Source: Alphaproteobacteria bacterium (GTDB lineage Bacteria > Pseudomonadota > Alphaproteobacteria > Micropepsales > Micropepsaceae). Taken from it: a stretch of 52,508 bases of DNA. Position 1 is the first letter of the stretch. Each line of letters starts with the position of its first letter. This document shows, piece after piece, positions 49,829-52,508 of the stretch. Where the stretch lies: NCBI GenBank assembly GCA_003158585.1, contig PMKE01000065.1, positions 5,146 through 57,653 of the forward strand, given 5' to 3'. The position numbers were made by a program, and so were the translations under genes. The notes beneath the pieces are model-generated. The model was not told the origin of the DNA and searched no databases. It saw nothing but the letters and a program-made list of their open reading frames with translations.

Positions 49829-51215
49829 ACTCCGTAGCCGCCAGCGTGGATTGCATCACCACGACGTTGTACGGATTCCAGGTCGAGACAATCCAATAGA
49901 TCGTCGCCTGTCCCGCCTTCGTCGCGGCGCTTGCCGTTGCTTGCGTATAGCGGTTCAGCACGAACGGCGCGTAGAAGCCGCCCATCACGGCGTTGCCGTT
50001 CGGCAGCGTCGGCCAGTAATTGCGTCGCACGAGGCCGGGGCATCCGGCCGGGGTCATCACCAGCGTGCAGGCGACCCAGGGATCGTGCGCCGCGCTGAGC
50101 AGCACAATGGGCGCAGACCACGGGCCCCACGGCTCCGGCGCGGAGCGGGCCTTGATCGCTCCGCCGCAGTTGTAGAGCAGCAGCCAGGAGCGCAGCAGTG
50201 CGTTCCAGGTGACGGAATGCTCTCCGACGCAGCGTTCGCCCGTGCCGGAGAATATCTCCGCACCCGCGGGAGGCGTCCAGGCGCCGGAAGCGTTATGCCC
50301 GCTCTCCCATTCTGCGCGCGTCACCCAGACGGGATGTCCGTCGGTAATGCCGGTGAAGAACGACCACGTCGAGGGATTATCGAATGTGGCGCGCGGCGCC
50401 ATCGCCAGATAGGGGATGCTGGCGCGGTAGCGCGCTGCGCCGAACACCGGAATGCCCGTCATACGCTTCAGCGGGACCGCTTCGAGGCGCGGCGGCGTCT
50501 GCGCGGCGGTCACATAGACGAAGCCGCTCGGCATTCGCGCTATCTTGACAGTCAGCGGCCCGGACATCGTCTGCTGGAATGCAATGGGAGTTGCGGGCGA
50601 GGCCCAGGCCAGCACGCTGCGGCCCACGCTGTTGATCTCGGGTATTTCCAGGCAGGTTCCCGCCGCTGCAGGAAGGCTGAGCGGCGTGACCGGGTCCGGC
50701 GCGAGCGCCGAGGGCTTGGAGCAGTGGTCGGTCCAGAAGAAGGCATAGAGCCTGTCATCGAGAAAGATGCCGCCCGACGGCACGTCGAACAATCCCTGTT
50801 TGATGGCTGGCGTCACCGTAGGATGTGCGAAACCCGTGCGCTCCTTCACGATATGAAGATCGAGGCAGCCGCGGCCGCCGGGCGCGGCGGTGCGCGTCGT
50901 CCAACCCAGCGCGTCGTCCGGGGGCACCGACGGAATGCTGGCGGGGGGATGATTGATCGGCCAGGTATCGCCGAACAGGAGAGTGAGCGCGCTTCCGCTT
51001 TCTGCGGGAAAGCCGAGGTCGGTTCCGTCCATTCCGAAGTTCGAGAAAGTCCGTGCGGCGGTCGGCGTGTTGGTGGCCCAGTCCGTCTCGCCGGTGAGCT
51101 GGCAGACCTTTGCGCTCGTTCCGACGAGCGACAACGTTCCCGCCTCTGCGCCGACGGCAGCGGCCGCGAGCGCGACGGCAGACGACAATGCAAATCCAAG
51201 AAGTGCGCGAGACAT
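49827..51215 (-). CDS. Secreted DUF4185-like beta-propeller protein
   Basis: A 462 aa exported protein: signal peptide to about residue 25 (GAEAG). The rest is beta-rich and contains LTLLFGDTWPINH, SGGIFLDDRLYAFFWTDHC and repeated Trp-containing strands (WGPWSAPIVL, NYWPTLPNG). This looks like a DUF4185-type propeller, a group related in appearance to GH43/GH117 folds; I am not certain of the assignment and see no clear catalytic triad. GGGGAGG lies upstream of the ATG at 51215. Its function is unknown; carbohydrate binding or hydrolysis is a guess from the fold and the glycan-rich neighbourhood. Confidence 0.7.
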   Translation of the reverse strand: MSRALLGFALSSAVALAAAAVGAEAGTLSLVGTSAKVCQLTGETDWATNTPTAARTFSNFGMDGTDLGFPAESGSALTLLFGDTWPINHPPASIPSVPPDDALGWTTRTAAPGGRGCLDLHIVKERTGFAHPTVTPAIKQGLFDVPSGGIFLDDRLYAFFWTDHCSKPSALAPDPVTPLSLPAAAGTCLEIPEINSVGRSVLAWASPATPIAFQQTMSGPLTVKIARMPSGFVYVTAAQTPPRLEAVPLKRMTGIPVFGAARYRASIPYLAMAPRATFDNPSTWSFFTGITDGHPVWVTRAEWESGHNASGAWTPPAGAEIFSGTGERCVGEHSVTWNALLRSWLLLYNCGGAIKARSAPEPWGPWSAPIVLLSAAHDPWVACTLVMTPAGCPGLVRRNYWPTLPNGNAVMGGFYAPFVLNRYTQATASAATKAGQATIYWIVSTWNPYNVVVMQSTLAATE

Positions 51216-51380
51216 GCTTTCCTCCCCGGTGCCTGCGGCCGTAATGGCGTAACACAGACTGCCTAGGGAAGTAGCTTCTGATTTTCACTCGCTGGCGGCG
51301 GCAGCGTGCAGGAACGCACGTTCAGTCCCGCGCATTTTTTGCGTGTGCGAATGAATGCAGGCAAAAACTTTGTGCTTTTC

Positions 51381-51860
51381 CTAAACCTTCGTCTCGATCG
51401 GCACGCCGGGGGCGTATTTCGACGAGTGGATGACGAGCGCCGTCTTGACGCTGGCGACGTTCTTCTCGGCCGTCAGGACTTCGGTGATGAAGTTCTGGAA
51501 GCTGGAAAGATCCTTCGCCACGATCTTCAGGATGAAGTCCACTTCGCCCGACAGCATGTAGCATTCGCGCACGTTGGGCCACGACCGCACATGTTCCTCG
51601 AACTGCTTGAGGTCGTGATCGTGCTGGCTGCCGAGTCCCACGAAGGCGAAGCCCGTCACCTCGAAGCCGAGCGACTTGGCGTCGAGGTCGGCGTGATAGC
51701 CCTGGATGAAGCCGGCCTTCTCGAGCGCCCGCATTCGCCTCAGGCAAGGCGGCGCGGTGATCTTGGCGCGGCGGGAAAGTTCGACATTGGTGATGCGGCC
51801 ATCGGCCTGTAGTTCCGCAAGAATCTTAAGGTCGATGGAATCCAGCTTGTGATGCTCCAA
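51381..51860 (-). CDS. Lrp/AsnC family transcriptional regulator
   Basis: A 159 aa regulator. An HTH (LDSIDLKILAELQADGRITNVELSRRAKITAPPCLRRMR, split by reading) is followed by the RAM ligand domain (YHADLDAKSLGFEVTGFAFVG, VRECYMLSGEVDFILKIVAKDL). The start is TTG at 51860 with GGGGA about 6 bases upstream; the longer open frame begins with unlikely sequence. It is divergent from trxB, an order I recall as common in alphaproteobacteria. Members usually sense amino acids; its targets are unknown. Confidence 0.9.
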   Translation of the reverse strand: MEHHKLDSIDLKILAELQADGRITNVELSRRAKITAPPCLRRMRALEKAGFIQGYHADLDAKSLGFEVTGFAFVGLGSQHDHDLKQFEEHVRSWPNVRECYMLSGEVDFILKIVAKDLSSFQNFITEVLTAEKNVASVKTALVIHSSKYAPGVPIETKV

Positions 51861-51975
51861 GGAAATCCCCGAAATAATGAGCCGGGTGCTTTTTACCCTG
51901 CTGCGCTTCGTTTCAGCAATAATATTTCTACAACTACCCCTAAGACAAGATGAGTCGTACCCCCTGCCTGGGTGA

Positions 51976-52508
<533 letters not shown>

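Noticed and set aside
49749-51266. 505-codon open frame opposite the DUF4185-like gene
   Set aside because: Arg/Gly/Ala-rich with no signals; the minus-strand gene has a signal peptide and a strong ribosome site.

Overview
The window is about 52.5 kb of GC-rich DNA, probably chromosomal, from an alphaproteobacterium. The evidence is a chemotaxis cluster in the order I recall for Caulobacter (mcp, STAS protein, cheY, cheA, cheW, cheR, cheB, cheY, cheD, then a small helical protein and a third receiver protein), an alphaproteobacterial-type Tad/Cpa pilus locus, an Lrp gene divergent from trxB, and an NsrR-type Rrf2 regulator. The species cannot be read from the sequence. A free-living glycan degrader with surface pili and swimming motility is the simplest picture.

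Left part (about 0.3-23.3 kb): carbohydrate use. A PEP-CTERM surface protein, a Tat-exported M3 peptidase and an NsrR-like regulator are followed by a LacI regulator. Next come a XylE-type sugar/H+ symporter, an aldose 1-epimerase, a lipoprotein GH3 glucosidase with an ExoP-type C-terminus, a GH27 alpha-galactosidase, and a two-lobed retropepsin-like protease. A sodium/sugar symporter (opposite strand), RlmJ, a secreted GH5-like mannanase with an FN3 domain, a GntP permease and tRNA-Ser(CGA) follow. Then there is a scar where the C-terminal end of a large serine recombinase is joined to a frameshifted GH79-like glycosidase, and last a GH3 xylosidase/glucosidase with a PA14 insert. GH5 plus GH27 plus GH3 suggests galactomannan and other hemicelluloses. 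Near-palindromic LacI-type operators lie upstream of the xylE-like gene, the sodium symporter gene and the PEP-CTERM gene.

Middle part (23.8-33.5 kb): one chemotaxis operon on the minus strand, read from an MCP with a C-terminal DWTEF tether. Its last two genes are the most interesting part of the window. The final receiver protein has Glu in place of the phosphoacceptor Asp and ends in a tail resembling the CheY-binding peptides of FliM and CheZ. The small helical protein before it carries a CheZ-like DxxxQ motif. Together they could be a split CheZ-like device. A truncated IS630-type transposase lies upstream of the operon.

Right part (34.0-52.5 kb): an OprO/OprP-type porin, an intergenic stretch with five perfect stem-loops, and a complete tad operon (flp, cpaB, cpaC, a small lipoprotein, cpaE, cpaF, tadB, tadC, tadD with a LytR_C-like tail, cpaA, tadE, tadG). 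After it come an exported methyltransferase-like protein, an aminoglycoside-phosphotransferase-like kinase, a secreted DUF4185-like protein, an Lrp regulator and the 5' part of trxB. Two copies of a long imperfect inverted-repeat element fill the two convergent gene gaps in this part.
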